Shown here one piece after another: positions 22,857-31,410 of a stretch of DNA of 64,000 bases. The position numbers were made by a program, and so were the translations under genes. Source of the DNA: Acidimicrobiia bacterium (GTDB lineage Bacteria; Actinomycetota; Acidimicrobiia; Spongiisociales; UBA11373); the NCBI GenBank assembly GCA_030584185.1, contig CP129495.1:827608-891607 (forward strand), given 5' to 3'. The notes beneath the pieces are model-generated. The model made no database searches and was not told the origin of the DNA. It saw only the letters and a list, made by a program, of their open reading frames with translations. Every line of letters starts with the position of its first letter. Positions within the stretch are counted from its first letter, which is position 1.

Positions 22857-25583
22857 TCAGTAGCCGCCGACGCTCCCGGTGATGCGGATGGCGATGGCGC
22901 CCGACAGCTCGTCGCCGCGGTCGTTGACGACGGTCACCGGGATCGAGATCGGACCTGCCCTCAGGTCGTCCAGGGAGACCTCGGCGCTGACGCTGCCCGT
23001 CCATCGCTGTCCGTAGCGCGAGCCGCGGCAGTAGCCGTCGACCTCACTCCCCTGGGTGAACGAGATCTCGACCTGAACGGTCACCTGCTCTCGCCACTGC
23101 GCGGTCTGTTCGAGGCTCTGGGTGGTGACGAGGCAACGGTCGTCGCCTCGCAGGTCGACGCGGCCGCCGCTCGACCCCGAGAACATCACCTCCGCCCGAT
23201 GGACCTGGGAGTCGCCCCCCAGCGCATTTCGCAAGCCGACGATGTAGCGCACCGGCCAGCCTTCGGTGGTCACCCAGCCGTACCAGGGGTAGCCCTCGTC
23301 CCCCTCCCTCACGGTGGCGGCGAAGGTGACCGTTTCGCCCTCGTGGTCGGTGGCGGTGACGTTCACCGCGTACTCCCGCAGCGTGCACAGGCCTTCGAAG
23401 TACAGGAGGAACTCCTGGCGGAACTCGTCCACGACCTGCTCACGGCGTTCACCGAGCAGGCATGGGTCGTCGTCGGCGCCGTAGATGCGCGCCGAGATCC
23501 GCACCGGGCGGTCGAAGGCGAGCTCGACCCGCACCCGGTCGCGGCCCTCCGCCTCAACCCCCGAATTGAACATGTCGAGGCGAGGCTCCGCCGGGAGCAC
23601 CGTCGGCACGGTGGGGGCCGGGGCGAACGACTCCGGACCCCGCACGAACCAGTCGTCCCAGCCGGCGGCGGCCCCCTCGTATGTCTCGACGAAGAGCGCC
23701 ACCTCGGGCCCCGGGTAGACGGTGGTGGGCGGATCGCAGGGCCCGAACGACGAGCCGCAGAGGCCGCTGGCGCGCTCCTCGTCCAGCGTGACGAAGACCA
23801 CGCGCAGGCCGGGCTCGGCATCGGGCGAGGTGCCGACGGCGATGGAGCGGCGCAGCCCCGAGGTGGTCTCGAACTCGAGGACGGTCACATCGGGCTGGGC
23901 GTAGCCCTGGTAGTCGCAGACCAGGCGGGCGTCCCTGGGGACGTGCCAGATGCCACCGCGTTCGATGTAGGCGGCGGGCACGGTGCGGCTGCCGTCGCAG
24001 CCACTGACCCGGATGGAGTCGGCATCGACGCCCCGGGCGGTCGGGGCCCAGACCGACTGCACCTCGATGCGGGTGACCCTGCGGTCGGGGGTGATCACCC
24101 AACGCGACTCGCGTTCGGCGACGGTCGACGCGTCGAAGGAGCGGGTCGGCGACCGCATCCACCACATGCAGATCAGGTAGCCGCGCCCCTCGCGCAGGTT
24201 GAGGCTCCAGAACTGGTAGGTGTCGTAGGCGGGGTCGTAGGGCCAGTCGGGAGCGGAGACGATCTCCTCTCCCATCGACTCGTCCCCGGAGTATCCCGAG
24301 CCGATGCGGTACCCGGTCTCGGGGAGCGGGACCACCCATTCGCGCCCGCCGCCGAACCCGAGCCGCGATCCGATCGCCGCCGACTCGATGTCGGTGCAGG
24401 AGAGGCCCTCGGAGGCTTCGATGGCCCGCAACACCGTGTAGTGCTCGCCGTCGCCCTGCACCGGCATCGCCACGGTCACCTTGTACCCGGCCAGGGGCGC
24501 CACCGTCACCGGCGGCCGGCCGCGCTCCTCGCTCGTGAGAAAGCTCAGCCGCGCAGTGTCGGTCTCGCCGGTGATGCTGGTGGCGGTGACCTCGAGGGTG
24601 AAGGAGCGCTGCGCCCTGCCGCCGTCGAGGACGAAGCAGTGGTGGACCTGATCCCGACCGTAGGCGGGGCCGCCGGTGGTGAGCATCAGGTCGAGCCAAC
24701 GGCCCAGCTCGGGATGCGGGGCCACGCTGGTGTCGACGATCGCCACCCCGGTCTCCGACCCGGAGCCGTCGCTCGGGCGGTAGGTGATGGTCATGCGCGA
24801 CGGCTGGTTGGCCATGATCATCAGCGGGTACTGCCCGGGCCGCAGATCGGGGCGGTCCGGGCAGCGCTCCCAGGTGCCCGGGATGTAGAGGGAGTCCTGG
24901 ATCGAGAAGACGCCGGGGTCGCCGGGGCCGTCGTAGTCGGCGAGCACCGTGCCCCCGACCCCCGGCGGGCAGACGGCGTCGTCGCCATGGTCGGCGCAGA
25001 AGTCGAGGAAGCGGGCCCACGGGATGAGCGGCTCGTCGAAGAGCAGGCGGCCGAACAGGCCGGGGTCGATCTCGAAGTCGAACCCCGGGTCGGGTGGCGG
25101 GGAATCGCCCTCGCCCACCGGCTCGCCCGGCTCGCCGGGGGCGCCGTCGCCGGCCGGGGCCGTGGTGTCGGGGACGGTGCCGAAGCCGGGATCGCCGGGA
25201 CCCGGGCCCGGGGCCGTGGTGTCGGGGACGGTGCCCGAGCCGGGATCGCCGGGACCCGGGGCCGGGGCCGTGGTGTCGGGGACGGTGCCGAAGCCGGGAT
25301 CGCCGGGACCGCCGACCGACTCGGAGCCGCTCGCCGCCTCCAGGTCGACCGGGTGGTACTCGGCGGCGACCTCCGCCGGCTCCCATGGGCGGGCCGGGTC
25401 CTCGAGCGCCGCCAGGTCCTCCTCCGAGGTGATCGGCTCACCGGCGAGGAGCGGGATCACCTCGCCGGTGAGCGGCGGGACGGTGAGGGGAAGGTCCTCG
25501 GAGCGGAGGGCGTCGGCCGCCCATGCCCCGACCAGGAGGGCGAGGAGGAAGGCGCCGGCGGGAAGGAGGAGGCGTCGCATCAT
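22857..25583 (-). CDS. Large anchored extracytoplasmic protein with Pro/Gly/Thr repeats
   Basis: A 908-residue protein. One N-terminal transmembrane segment (about 5-25, LLPAGAFLLALLVGAWAADAL) is followed by a linker with three copies of a GDPG.GTVPDTTAP unit (about residues 95-150). More than 700 residues of beta-rich extracellular sequence follow, with paired Cys and repeated Ig-like strand patterns (for example ITGETDTARLSF, GETVTFAATV, RGDELSGAIAIRITG). No catalytic motif is evident. The start overlaps the stop of the upstream gene (ATGATG), so the pair is co-translated. It may be an adhesin-like surface protein. Confidence 0.82.
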   Translation of the reverse strand: MMRRLLLPAGAFLLALLVGAWAADALRSEDLPLTVPPLTGEVIPLLAGEPITSEEDLAALEDPARPWEPAEVAAEYHPVDLEAASGSESVGGPGDPGFGTVPDTTAPAPGPGDPGSGTVPDTTAPGPGPGDPGFGTVPDTTAPAGDGAPGEPGEPVGEGDSPPPDPGFDFEIDPGLFGRLLFDEPLIPWARFLDFCADHGDDAVCPPGVGGTVLADYDGPGDPGVFSIQDSLYIPGTWERCPDRPDLRPGQYPLMIMANQPSRMTITYRPSDGSGSETGVAIVDTSVAPHPELGRWLDLMLTTGGPAYGRDQVHHCFVLDGGRAQRSFTLEVTATSITGETDTARLSFLTSEERGRPPVTVAPLAGYKVTVAMPVQGDGEHYTVLRAIEASEGLSCTDIESAAIGSRLGFGGGREWVVPLPETGYRIGSGYSGDESMGEEIVSAPDWPYDPAYDTYQFWSLNLREGRGYLICMWWMRSPTRSFDASTVAERESRWVITPDRRVTRIEVQSVWAPTARGVDADSIRVSGCDGSRTVPAAYIERGGIWHVPRDARLVCDYQGYAQPDVTVLEFETTSGLRRSIAVGTSPDAEPGLRVVFVTLDEERASGLCGSSFGPCDPPTTVYPGPEVALFVETYEGAAAGWDDWFVRGPESFAPAPTVPTVLPAEPRLDMFNSGVEAEGRDRVRVELAFDRPVRISARIYGADDDPCLLGERREQVVDEFRQEFLLYFEGLCTLREYAVNVTATDHEGETVTFAATVREGDEGYPWYGWVTTEGWPVRYIVGLRNALGGDSQVHRAEVMFSGSSGGRVDLRGDDRCLVTTQSLEQTAQWREQVTVQVEISFTQGSEVDGYCRGSRYGQRWTGSVSAEVSLDDLRAGPISIPVTVVNDRGDELSGAIAIRITGSVGGY
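25150..25310. repeat. In-gene Pro/Gly/Thr linker repeat, three units
   Basis: Three nearly identical segments of about 51-57 bases share the plus-strand string GTGGTGTCGGGGACGGTGCC. They encode the GDPG.GTVPDTTAP linker units of the surrounding minus-strand gene. Sequence identity is higher than in the rest of the gene, consistent with slippage. Confidence 0.85.
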
Positions 25584-26518
25584 TCGAAGGTGCAGTCGTT
25601 GAGGGTGACGGAGGTGGAGCGCTCGGCGGTGCGGCCCAGGAGGTCGCGCACCCGGACCGTGACCGTGATCGGGAGGGACGAGAGATAGGGCACCACGTTC
25701 GGGTCATCGGCGTCGAACGGGCCGAGCGTCGCCTGGTAGTACTGGCCCTGGGCCGGGGTCATGTCGACGCTCCCCGAGATGCCGCCCACCGACCAGTAGA
25801 TGCGGACCCAGGAGACGCCGGCGGGGGCCGAGATCGGGGCGGAGATCGCCGTCTTGGTGGGCTCGTCGGGCGGGGCTGCCCCGCAATAGTCGGTATAGGG
25901 CGGTCCGTAGGTCGTGTACCCCTCCCAGATCTGGGAGCGCTGCGAGGTGACCGTCCCCACCGAGGGCGGCGGCGCCGTGGTGGTGGTCGCCGGTGCCGTC
26001 GTGGTGGTGGCAGGGACCGTGGTCGTCGTGCCCGGGACCGTGGTCGTCGTCGTCGACGGTTCGGTGGTGGTGGCGACCGGCACAGTGGTCGTGGTCGTGG
26101 TGGTGGCCGGCTCGGTGGTGGTGGTTTCACCGGGGATGGTGGTCTCGACGACGGCCACCACCGGGACGGCGCAGGGGATCACCGGGAGGTCGCCCAGGTC
26201 GGCGTCGGGGGTGAGGTGGTCGGCCCGCATCCACACCCGGGAGTCGGACGACCGTGGGGACCGCACCTGCACCCACTCCCCGGTGGCGTCGCGCCCGGTG
26301 GCGAACACCCGATCGCCGCGGTGCAGCACCCCTAGGGCGTCCTCGTCGGGGCAGTGGGAGTAGGAGGCGGTGGCGTCGGCGGCGATGGGTGCCGGATCGG
26401 CGGCCAGGCTCAGGGCGCCGGTGAGACCGAGCACCGCCCCCAGGACGAGGCCGGCCCCGCCGCCGATGGCGAGCAGGAGCAGCGGCTGCGCCGCACCGGA
26501 CTCCGACCGAAGCCTCAT
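25580..26518 (-). CDS. Anchored protein with SH3-like domain and Thr-rich stalk
   Basis: A 312-residue protein. ATG 26518 has GGAGAGGGACG before it. An N-terminal helix (about 12-35, LLLLAIGGGAGLVLGAVLGL) is followed by a small Cys-containing SH3b-like domain (GVLHRGDRVFATG, EWVQVRSP). A Thr/Pro/Val-rich stalk of about 60 residues comes next, then a C-terminal domain (SWVRIYWSVGG, then PITVTVRVRDLLGR) ending in NDCTFE. It is the first gene of a two-gene operon with the large anchored protein and probably forms a surface assembly with it. Confidence 0.8.
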   Translation of the reverse strand: MRLRSESGAAQPLLLLAIGGGAGLVLGAVLGLTGALSLAADPAPIAADATASYSHCPDEDALGVLHRGDRVFATGRDATGEWVQVRSPRSSDSRVWMRADHLTPDADLGDLPVIPCAVPVVAVVETTIPGETTTTEPATTTTTTTVPVATTTEPSTTTTTVPGTTTTVPATTTTAPATTTTAPPPSVGTVTSQRSQIWEGYTTYGPPYTDYCGAAPPDEPTKTAISAPISAPAGVSWVRIYWSVGGISGSVDMTPAQGQYYQATLGPFDADDPNVVPYLSSLPITVTVRVRDLLGRTAERSTSVTLNDCTFE

Positions 26519-26680
26519 CGTCCCTCTCCTGGTCGCCTGGAACCTACCACCCGAACGATGCGCCAGGAGGGCCGAAAGGTTGACGCGGCGTTGCGGAGAG
26601 ACCCGACGAGACGCCGCCGCCGGGTCGACCCGGGTATCCGGATCACGCCGAAGGGGTGAGCGCCGGTCGAGAGAGCGGGG

Positions 26681-26766
26681 TGCCCGGGGAGGGACTCGAA
26701 CCCCCACGCCCCTTGCGGGACAGCGGATTTTAAGTCCGCGGCGTCTACCGGTTTCGCCACCCGGGC
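26681..26766 (-). tRNA. tRNA-Leu(TAA)
   Basis: The 86-base minus-strand gene has acceptor arms GCCCGGG/CCCGGGC with discriminator A. The anticodon stem GCGGA/TCCGC encloses loop CTTAAAA (anticodon TAA). A long variable arm (TGTCCCGCAAGGGGCG) and a GTTCGAGTC T-loop region follow. CCA is not encoded. Confidence 0.97.
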
Positions 26767-26834
26767 GGGCACGCCGAGGATAGGCCCGGCGCAACCGGCC
26801 GTCCTGGCAACCGGCCGGTCCGTATCCTGTGCCG

Positions 26835-27437
26835 GTGTCACCGGAGGACTTGGAGCAGGTCGTCACCCTACGCGACGGCACCCGGGCCCTGGTCCGGCCG
26901 ATCCGTCCCGAGGACAAGGCGGCTCTGGTCGCCGGCCTGGAGCGCCTCTCCCCCGAGTCCCGCTACCGGCGGTTCCTGCGGCCCGTCACAACGCTTTCGG
27001 AGAAGGAACTGCGCTACCTGACCGAGGTGGATCACGCCGACCACTTCGCCTGGGTGGCGGTGGCCGCCGACGAACCGGGCACACGCGGTCTCGGTGTGGC
27101 CCGTTACGTGCGGGATCGATCCGACCCGCTGGTGGCGGAAGCGGCAGTGGCGGTGCTCGACGATCACCAGGGGAAAGGTTTGGGCACCATCCTCATGCGG
27201 CTGCTGGTGGCCACCGCCCGCGAGAACGGGATCCGCACCTTCCGGGGCTGGGTGCTGGGGGACAACCTGGCGGTGTTGCGCCCGCTTACGCGGATCGGGG
27301 CGCGTCGCCGACCTGACCAGGGCGTGCTGCGGGTCGAGGTGGACCTGGACGACGCCTTCGACGGGTCGTCGATCCACGAGGCGTTGCGGGCGGTGGCGGC
27401 GGGTGAGATCGAGCCGACGCCCGGGGACACCATCTAG
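26835..27437 (+). CDS. GNAT-family acetyltransferase
   Basis: A 200-residue acetyltransferase: TLRDGTRALVRPIRPEDK at the start, RYRRFLRPV, then the acetyl-CoA loop DDHQGKGLGTILM, and VLGDNLAVLRPLTRIG. It resembles the GNAT domain of the acyl-CoA synthetase fusion at 8379-11108 (both have the RYRRF/YQRFF and VLGDN elements). A stand-alone version of the protein-acetyltransferase module is therefore likely. GTG 26835 lies six bases after TATCCT (26823-26828) and is preferred over GTG 26829 for a leaderless mRNA. It is divergent from tRNA-Leu. Confidence 0.88.
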   Translation: MSPEDLEQVVTLRDGTRALVRPIRPEDKAALVAGLERLSPESRYRRFLRPVTTLSEKELRYLTEVDHADHFAWVAVAADEPGTRGLGVARYVRDRSDPLVAEAAVAVLDDHQGKGLGTILMRLLVATARENGIRTFRGWVLGDNLAVLRPLTRIGARRRPDQGVLRVEVDLDDAFDGSSIHEALRAVAAGEIEPTPGDTI

Positions 27438-27794
27438 AGCGTCGGGCCTCCGCGGCATGGTGCGACGGCGGTCCGACAAGGTTCCCTCCCCCGGGAGGTG
27501 GCCCGAAGGGCCGGAGGGGGCACAAACGCGACAGGGGTCTGTCAAGGGCTGCCCCCCCTCCCCGCTTCGCCGTACTCCCCCCTGCGAGGGGAGGAAAGAT
27601 TGACCGCAGAGCCGACGACAACGTTCCCTCCCCCGGGAGGTGGCCCGAAGGGCCGGAGGGGGCACCCGCGCGACCAAAGGGTGGTCAGGGTCTGCCCCCC
27701 TCCCGGCTCCGCCGTACTCCCCACTGCGAGGGTGAGGAAAGAACCAGCCCCTGCAGGCTTCGCTGCACTCCCCTCCGAAGGGGAGGAACGATCC
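27438..27794. repeat. REP-like interspersed repeat cluster
   Basis: Two repeat types alternate. Type A occurs at 27481-27532 and 27623-27675, with a further copy at 30434-30486; it contains the palindromes CCTCCCCCGGGAGG and GGCCCGAAGGGCC. Type B (27549-27599 and 27690-27742, diverged copy 27752-27793) contains CGCCGTACTCCCC and GAGGAAAGA. No supported gene lies in the segment. Spacing A-B-A-B suggests duplication of a composite unit; open frames here are by-products of the repeats. Confidence 0.8.
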
Positions 27795-28418
27795 CTACCC
27801 CCCCAAGACCACGTCTCCACGGTCCGTGCTCACCACGACACGCCCGATCCCGGGCGGCCCGTCATCCTCCACCAGTCCCGGCACCTCCGACACCAGCCCG
27901 GCAAGAGTTGCCGGCAGCCGTCCCACGGTCACCGAGGCGATCCCCCGCGGCGCGATCGTGTGCGGGGCACTCGCCTCGCCGGGGTGATCCCCCGGCGCCA
28001 CCTGCCACTCGATGAAGAATGGCAGACGTCCCGGGCCGAGCATCCCGGAAAGCCCGGCAAGCAGCCAGGAGAGCGTTCGCCCGTCCGGGGTCGCCCTGCT
28101 CATCGGCAACGGCTCCTCCCCGAGAGCCGTCGCGATGGGCCCGATGTCGTCCGTACGGAGACACAACGATGTCGGATTCGGCTCCGACGAGGCGTGTTCG
28201 AGCACGAATCGGCCTAGGGGACTTCGATCGGCCTCAGCGGGTTCGACCACCGCCATCAGCTCCAGGTAGGCGGCGCCCAGAGGCACGATCCGATTGCCGG
28301 TGCCGTGACCGGGATGACGCCCGCCAGGGATGGACGCCAGCCCGTGACGCTGCAACATCTCCTCGGCGGCCCGGTCGAGGTCGTCGACCATCAGGATCAC
28401 GTGGTCGATGGCGATCAC
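27795..28418 (-). CDS. VOC/glyoxalase-like domain protein
   Basis: A 207-residue protein starting at GTG 28418, six bases after a TAGGCT hexamer, which suggests a leaderless mRNA. The N terminus IDHVILMVDDLDRAAEEM is the classic VOC-fold opening with a metal-ligand-like His. The rest (GTGNRIVPLG, AYLELMAVVE, FFIEWQV) matches the Glyoxalase_3 group of vicinal-oxygen-chelate proteins. The substrate is unknown. Its start is only 32 bases from the divergent start of the next gene, so the two promoters must overlap. Confidence 0.85.
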   Translation of the reverse strand: MIAIDHVILMVDDLDRAAEEMLQRHGLASIPGGRHPGHGTGNRIVPLGAAYLELMAVVEPAEADRSPLGRFVLEHASSEPNPTSLCLRTDDIGPIATALGEEPLPMSRATPDGRTLSWLLAGLSGMLGPGRLPFFIEWQVAPGDHPGEASAPHTIAPRGIASVTVGRLPATLAGLVSEVPGLVEDDGPPGIGRVVVSTDRGDVVLGG

Positions 28419-28450
28419 GATCGCAGCCTATCCGTGCCAGGATCGGGCCC

Positions 28451-28924
28451 ATGAACCCGTCCGAACACCGCCGGCTCGCAGTCGATCTCAACAACGCAAC
28501 GTGGGAAGTCCTCGCCGCCGGGGGTCCGCCCGATGACCATGACGCCCGAGACCGCTTCCTCTACGGTGCATACGCCTCCGCATACCACTGGTCGCAGGCC
28601 GAGGGGGCGACCGTCGCCAACCGGGTGCGGGCCGAACACCTGGTGGCTCGGGCCGCCATCGCCACCGGGCGCCACGTGGCCGGGTTGGACCACGCCATGC
28701 GTTGCCTGGAACTCTGCATCGCACATGGCGAGGAGGTCGAGGACTGGGACTTCGCCTTCGCCCACGAGGCGATCGCCCGGGCACTCGCCGGTCTGGGGCA
28801 CCGCCGTGACGCCCGCCGCCACCATCGTGTCGCCGCTCAGCGCGGCGCCGAGATCGCCGGCGCCGAGGACCGCCGCGTCTTCATGGAGGAGTTCGCCCGG
28901 GGTCCGTGGTTCGGGCTCATCTGA
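28451..28924 (+). CDS. Unknown helical protein
   Basis: A 157-residue, all-alpha protein with no signal peptide. It is rich in Ala, His and Arg with TPR-like spacing of small residues (ASAYHWSQAEGATVANRVRA, then EHLVARAAIATGRH, then HEAIARALAGLGHRRDA). ATG 28451 lies about seven bases after a -10-like CAGGAT, again consistent with a leaderless transcript. I do not recognise a named family. It is divergent from the VOC gene and is followed 22 bases later by the aldehyde dehydrogenase. Confidence 0.8.
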   Translation: MNPSEHRRLAVDLNNATWEVLAAGGPPDDHDARDRFLYGAYASAYHWSQAEGATVANRVRAEHLVARAAIATGRHVAGLDHAMRCLELCIAHGEEVEDWDFAFAHEAIARALAGLGHRRDARRHHRVAAQRGAEIAGAEDRRVFMEEFARGPWFGLI

Positions 28925-28946
28925 CCGGCCCTGGTAGTTTCGCCCC

Positions 28947-30377
28947 ATGACCGAAACGGCAAGGATCTACCTGGCGGGCGAGTGGACCGAAGGAACGGGC
29001 GACACTCACCACGCCCTCATCAGCCCGGTGACCGGGGAGCACGTCGCCGACGTCCCCCTGGCCTCGGCCGCCGACATCGACCGTGCCGTGGCCTCCGCCC
29101 GGGAGGCCCAGGATGAGTTCCGCCACTGGTCCGCCTTCGAGCGGGCCGACCTCTGTCACCGGATCGCCGACGCCATCGAGGGACGGGTCGAGGAGATCGC
29201 CCGGCTCCAGACCCTCGAACAGGGCAAGCCGTACCACGCCGAGTCGCTGACCGACATCGAGGAGGCCAACGAGTACTTCGTCAACGCCGCCGAGGACGTC
29301 AAACGCCTCACCGGCGAGGTGATCCCCACCACCGACCGCAACAAGCGCATGTTCACCTTCCGCAGGCCGGTGGGGGTGTGGACGGCGATCACCCCGTGGA
29401 ACTTCCCGGTGACCATCCCCCTCGAGTACATCGGACCGGGGCTGGCGGCCGGGAACGCCGTGATCGTCAAGCCGCCCGAGTTCACCTCGCTCGCCCTGCT
29501 CAGGCTGGCCGAGGCGTTCGACGAGGCCGGCGTGCCCAAGGGCCTGATCTCGATCATCCCCGGCGGTGGCGCCATCGGAGACGCCCTGGTCACCCACTCC
29601 GGCATCGATGCGGTCGGGTTCACCGGCTCCAGCGAGACCGGAAAGAAGATCATCTCCCGCATGGGCATCAAGCGCTCCATCATGGAGATGTCGGGGAACG
29701 GCCCCACCGTCGTCACCGACGACGCCGACGTCGCCGCAGCCGCCACCGCCGCCGTCTACGGCGCCTACTACAACGCAGGGCAGGTGTGCTGTGCCACCGA
29801 ACGGGTGATAGTGGTCGACGCCGTTCACGACGCCTTCGTCGAGGCGGCGATGAAGGCCTCCGAGGTGGTGCGCCTGGGCAATCCGTTCGACGAGGCCACC
29901 AACATGGGACCGCTCAACAACGAGCCGACCGCGCACAAGATGGACCGCCACATCGCCGAAGCCACCGAACGGGGGGCCGAAGTGCTGCTCGGGGGAGGAC
30001 GGGCCGAAGGGTTCCCGACACCGCTCTACTACCGCTTCACCCTGGTCGACCGGGTCCCGGAGGACAGCATGCTGGCGAAGGAGGAGTCGTTCGGGCCGGT
30101 GCTGCCGATAATCACCGCCCGGGACGACGAGGAGGCGGTGGCGATCGCCAACCGCACCCACCTCGGGTTGCAGGCGGCCGTCTTCACCTCCAGCCTCAGC
30201 CGGGCCTTCTGGTACGCCGACCGGATCCGTTCGGGCACGGTGGTGGTGAACGACTCCACGGACTTCTGGGAGACCTTCCAGCCGTTCGGTGGGGCGGCGG
30301 GCACCGAGACCGGCTGGGGCCGGGGACGAATCGAGGAGTTCACCGACCTGCAGACGCTGGTCATCGACATCGGGTAG
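28947..30377 (+). CDS. NAD(P)-dependent aldehyde dehydrogenase
   Basis: A 476-residue ALDH-superfamily enzyme oxidising an aldehyde to an acid. Motifs in order: TPWNFPVTIP (oxyanion-hole Asn), KPPEFTSLALL, GFTGSSETGKKI (cofactor loop), the general-base Glu in MEMSGNGPTVV, the catalytic Cys in NAGQVCCATERV, and EESFGPVLPI. The substrate cannot be assigned (succinate-semialdehyde, lactaldehyde or related classes are possible). ATG lies six bases after TAGTTT, suggesting a leaderless start. Confidence 0.92.
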   Translation: MTETARIYLAGEWTEGTGDTHHALISPVTGEHVADVPLASAADIDRAVASAREAQDEFRHWSAFERADLCHRIADAIEGRVEEIARLQTLEQGKPYHAESLTDIEEANEYFVNAAEDVKRLTGEVIPTTDRNKRMFTFRRPVGVWTAITPWNFPVTIPLEYIGPGLAAGNAVIVKPPEFTSLALLRLAEAFDEAGVPKGLISIIPGGGAIGDALVTHSGIDAVGFTGSSETGKKIISRMGIKRSIMEMSGNGPTVVTDDADVAAAATAAVYGAYYNAGQVCCATERVIVVDAVHDAFVEAAMKASEVVRLGNPFDEATNMGPLNNEPTAHKMDRHIAEATERGAEVLLGGGRAEGFPTPLYYRFTLVDRVPEDSMLAKEESFGPVLPIITARDDEEAVAIANRTHLGLQAAVFTSSLSRAFWYADRIRSGTVVVNDSTDFWETFQPFGGAAGTETGWGRGRIEEFTDLQTLVIDIG

Positions 30378-30381
30378 GGGC

Positions 30382-30486
30382 GGGGTGGCCCGAAGGGCCA
30401 GACGGGGCACCGGCGCGACACGAGTCTGGCGACGCTCCCTCCCCAGGGAGGTGGCCCGAAGGGCCGGAGGGGGCACAAGCGCGGCC
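30382..30486. repeat. REP-like repeat copies downstream of aldehyde dehydrogenase
   Basis: A full type A unit lies at 30434-30486 (CTCCCTCCCCAGGGAGG, then GTGGCCCGAAGGGCCGG). A partial diverged copy at 30382-30420 shares the GTGGCCCGAAGGGCC core. They match the units at 27481 and 27623, about 2.8 kb away, and sit between two converging genes. Confidence 0.85.
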
Positions 30487-30510
30487 AAGGCGCTCGCAGA
30501 GTCTTCCCCG

Positions 30511-31410
30511 CTACTCCGCCAAGCCCGCCACGATCCCGTCGAGCAGGTCGCTCTCCGACACCTGCACCTCGGGGAGGCCGGAGAGCCGCAGCGCCTCCAC
30601 GGCGATCACCGCACCGGCGAGGATCACCGGGGCCCGTCCCGGGTCCAGCGACGGGATGGCCGCAGTCTCGGCGATGTCCAGCCGGCGCAACATCGCCACC
30701 AGCGCGACGAGGTCGGCGAGGCCCAGGACCGCTCCATGGACCCACTCCCGGTCGTAGCGCTCCAGCCCGAGGTGGATTGCGGCCAGCGAGGTGAACGTGC
30801 CCGCCACTCCGATCATGCGCTCCGGACGACGGGGCAGCCTCACGCGTTCGGCGAAGAGTCGGCCCACCATGCCCGCAGCAGCCGCGACCGCCTCCTCGGA
30901 CGCCGGACGGTCGGGCAGCGCCCGGTCGGTGAGGCGGACCGACCCGATGGGCACGCTCACGGCGTACCCCTCCTCGCCCATGATGAACTCGGTGCTGCCG
31001 CCCCCGGGGTCCACCACCACCGTCGACGACCGGCCCGGCAGACCGGCGAGCGCCCCGGCGTACGAGAGGGCGGCCTCCTCCTCCCCAGTGATCACCTCGA
31101 CGGGATGGCCCAGCGCCTGGGTGGCCCGCGCCAGGAAGTCATCGGCGTCCGAGGCAGTACGGGCGGCAGCGGTGGCGACCGCGCGGACCCGGCTCGCCTC
31201 ATGCCGGCGCAACAGGCCCCCGAACTCGGTCAGCACGGAGATGGCAGCCTCGACCCCGTCGGGTGAGAGCCGGCCGCTTCGCTCCATCCCCCGGCCGAGC
31301 CCGACCACGACGGTCTCACGGATCTCCCGTCCTCCATCGACCTCGATGAACAGGCGGACGGTGTTGGTGCCGACGTCGACGGCGGCGCGGGTCACTTCGG
31401 TTCCCGCCAC
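30511..31410 (-). CDS. ppx: Ppx/GppA family exopolyphosphatase
   Basis: A 299-residue member of the actin-like ASKHA superfamily. It has the phosphate-1 loop AAVDVGTNTVRLFI, ATAAARTASD, a TGEEEAALSY acidic motif, the phosphate-2 loop VVDPGGGSTEF, and GVAGTFTSLAAI. It hydrolyses inorganic polyphosphate or (p)ppGpp-related substrates. The GTG start overlaps the end of the DUF501 gene by 19 bases. Ppx after eno–ftsB–DUF501 is the usual actinobacterial order; its length is typical of the short Ppx1/Ppx2-type proteins of mycobacteria. Confidence 0.92.
   Translation of the reverse strand: MAGTEVTRAAVDVGTNTVRLFIEVDGGREIRETVVVGLGRGMERSGRLSPDGVEAAISVLTEFGGLLRRHEASRVRAVATAAARTASDADDFLARATQALGHPVEVITGEEEAALSYAGALAGLPGRSSTVVVDPGGGSTEFIMGEEGYAVSVPIGSVRLTDRALPDRPASEEAVAAAAGMVGRLFAERVRLPRRPERMIGVAGTFTSLAAIHLGLERYDREWVHGAVLGLADLVALVAMLRRLDIAETAAIPSLDPGRAPVILAGAVIAVEALRLSGLPEVQVSESDLLDGIVAGLAE

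Noticed and set aside
23199-25688. Plus-strand open frame of about 830 codons opposite the large anchored protein
   Set aside because: Composition is that of an antisense GC-rich frame; the minus-strand protein has a signal/TM segment, a coupled start and domain-like beta repeats.
27498-28217. Plus-strand open frame across the REP-like repeats
   Set aside because: It consists of repeat sequence and the antisense of the VOC gene; no start signal.
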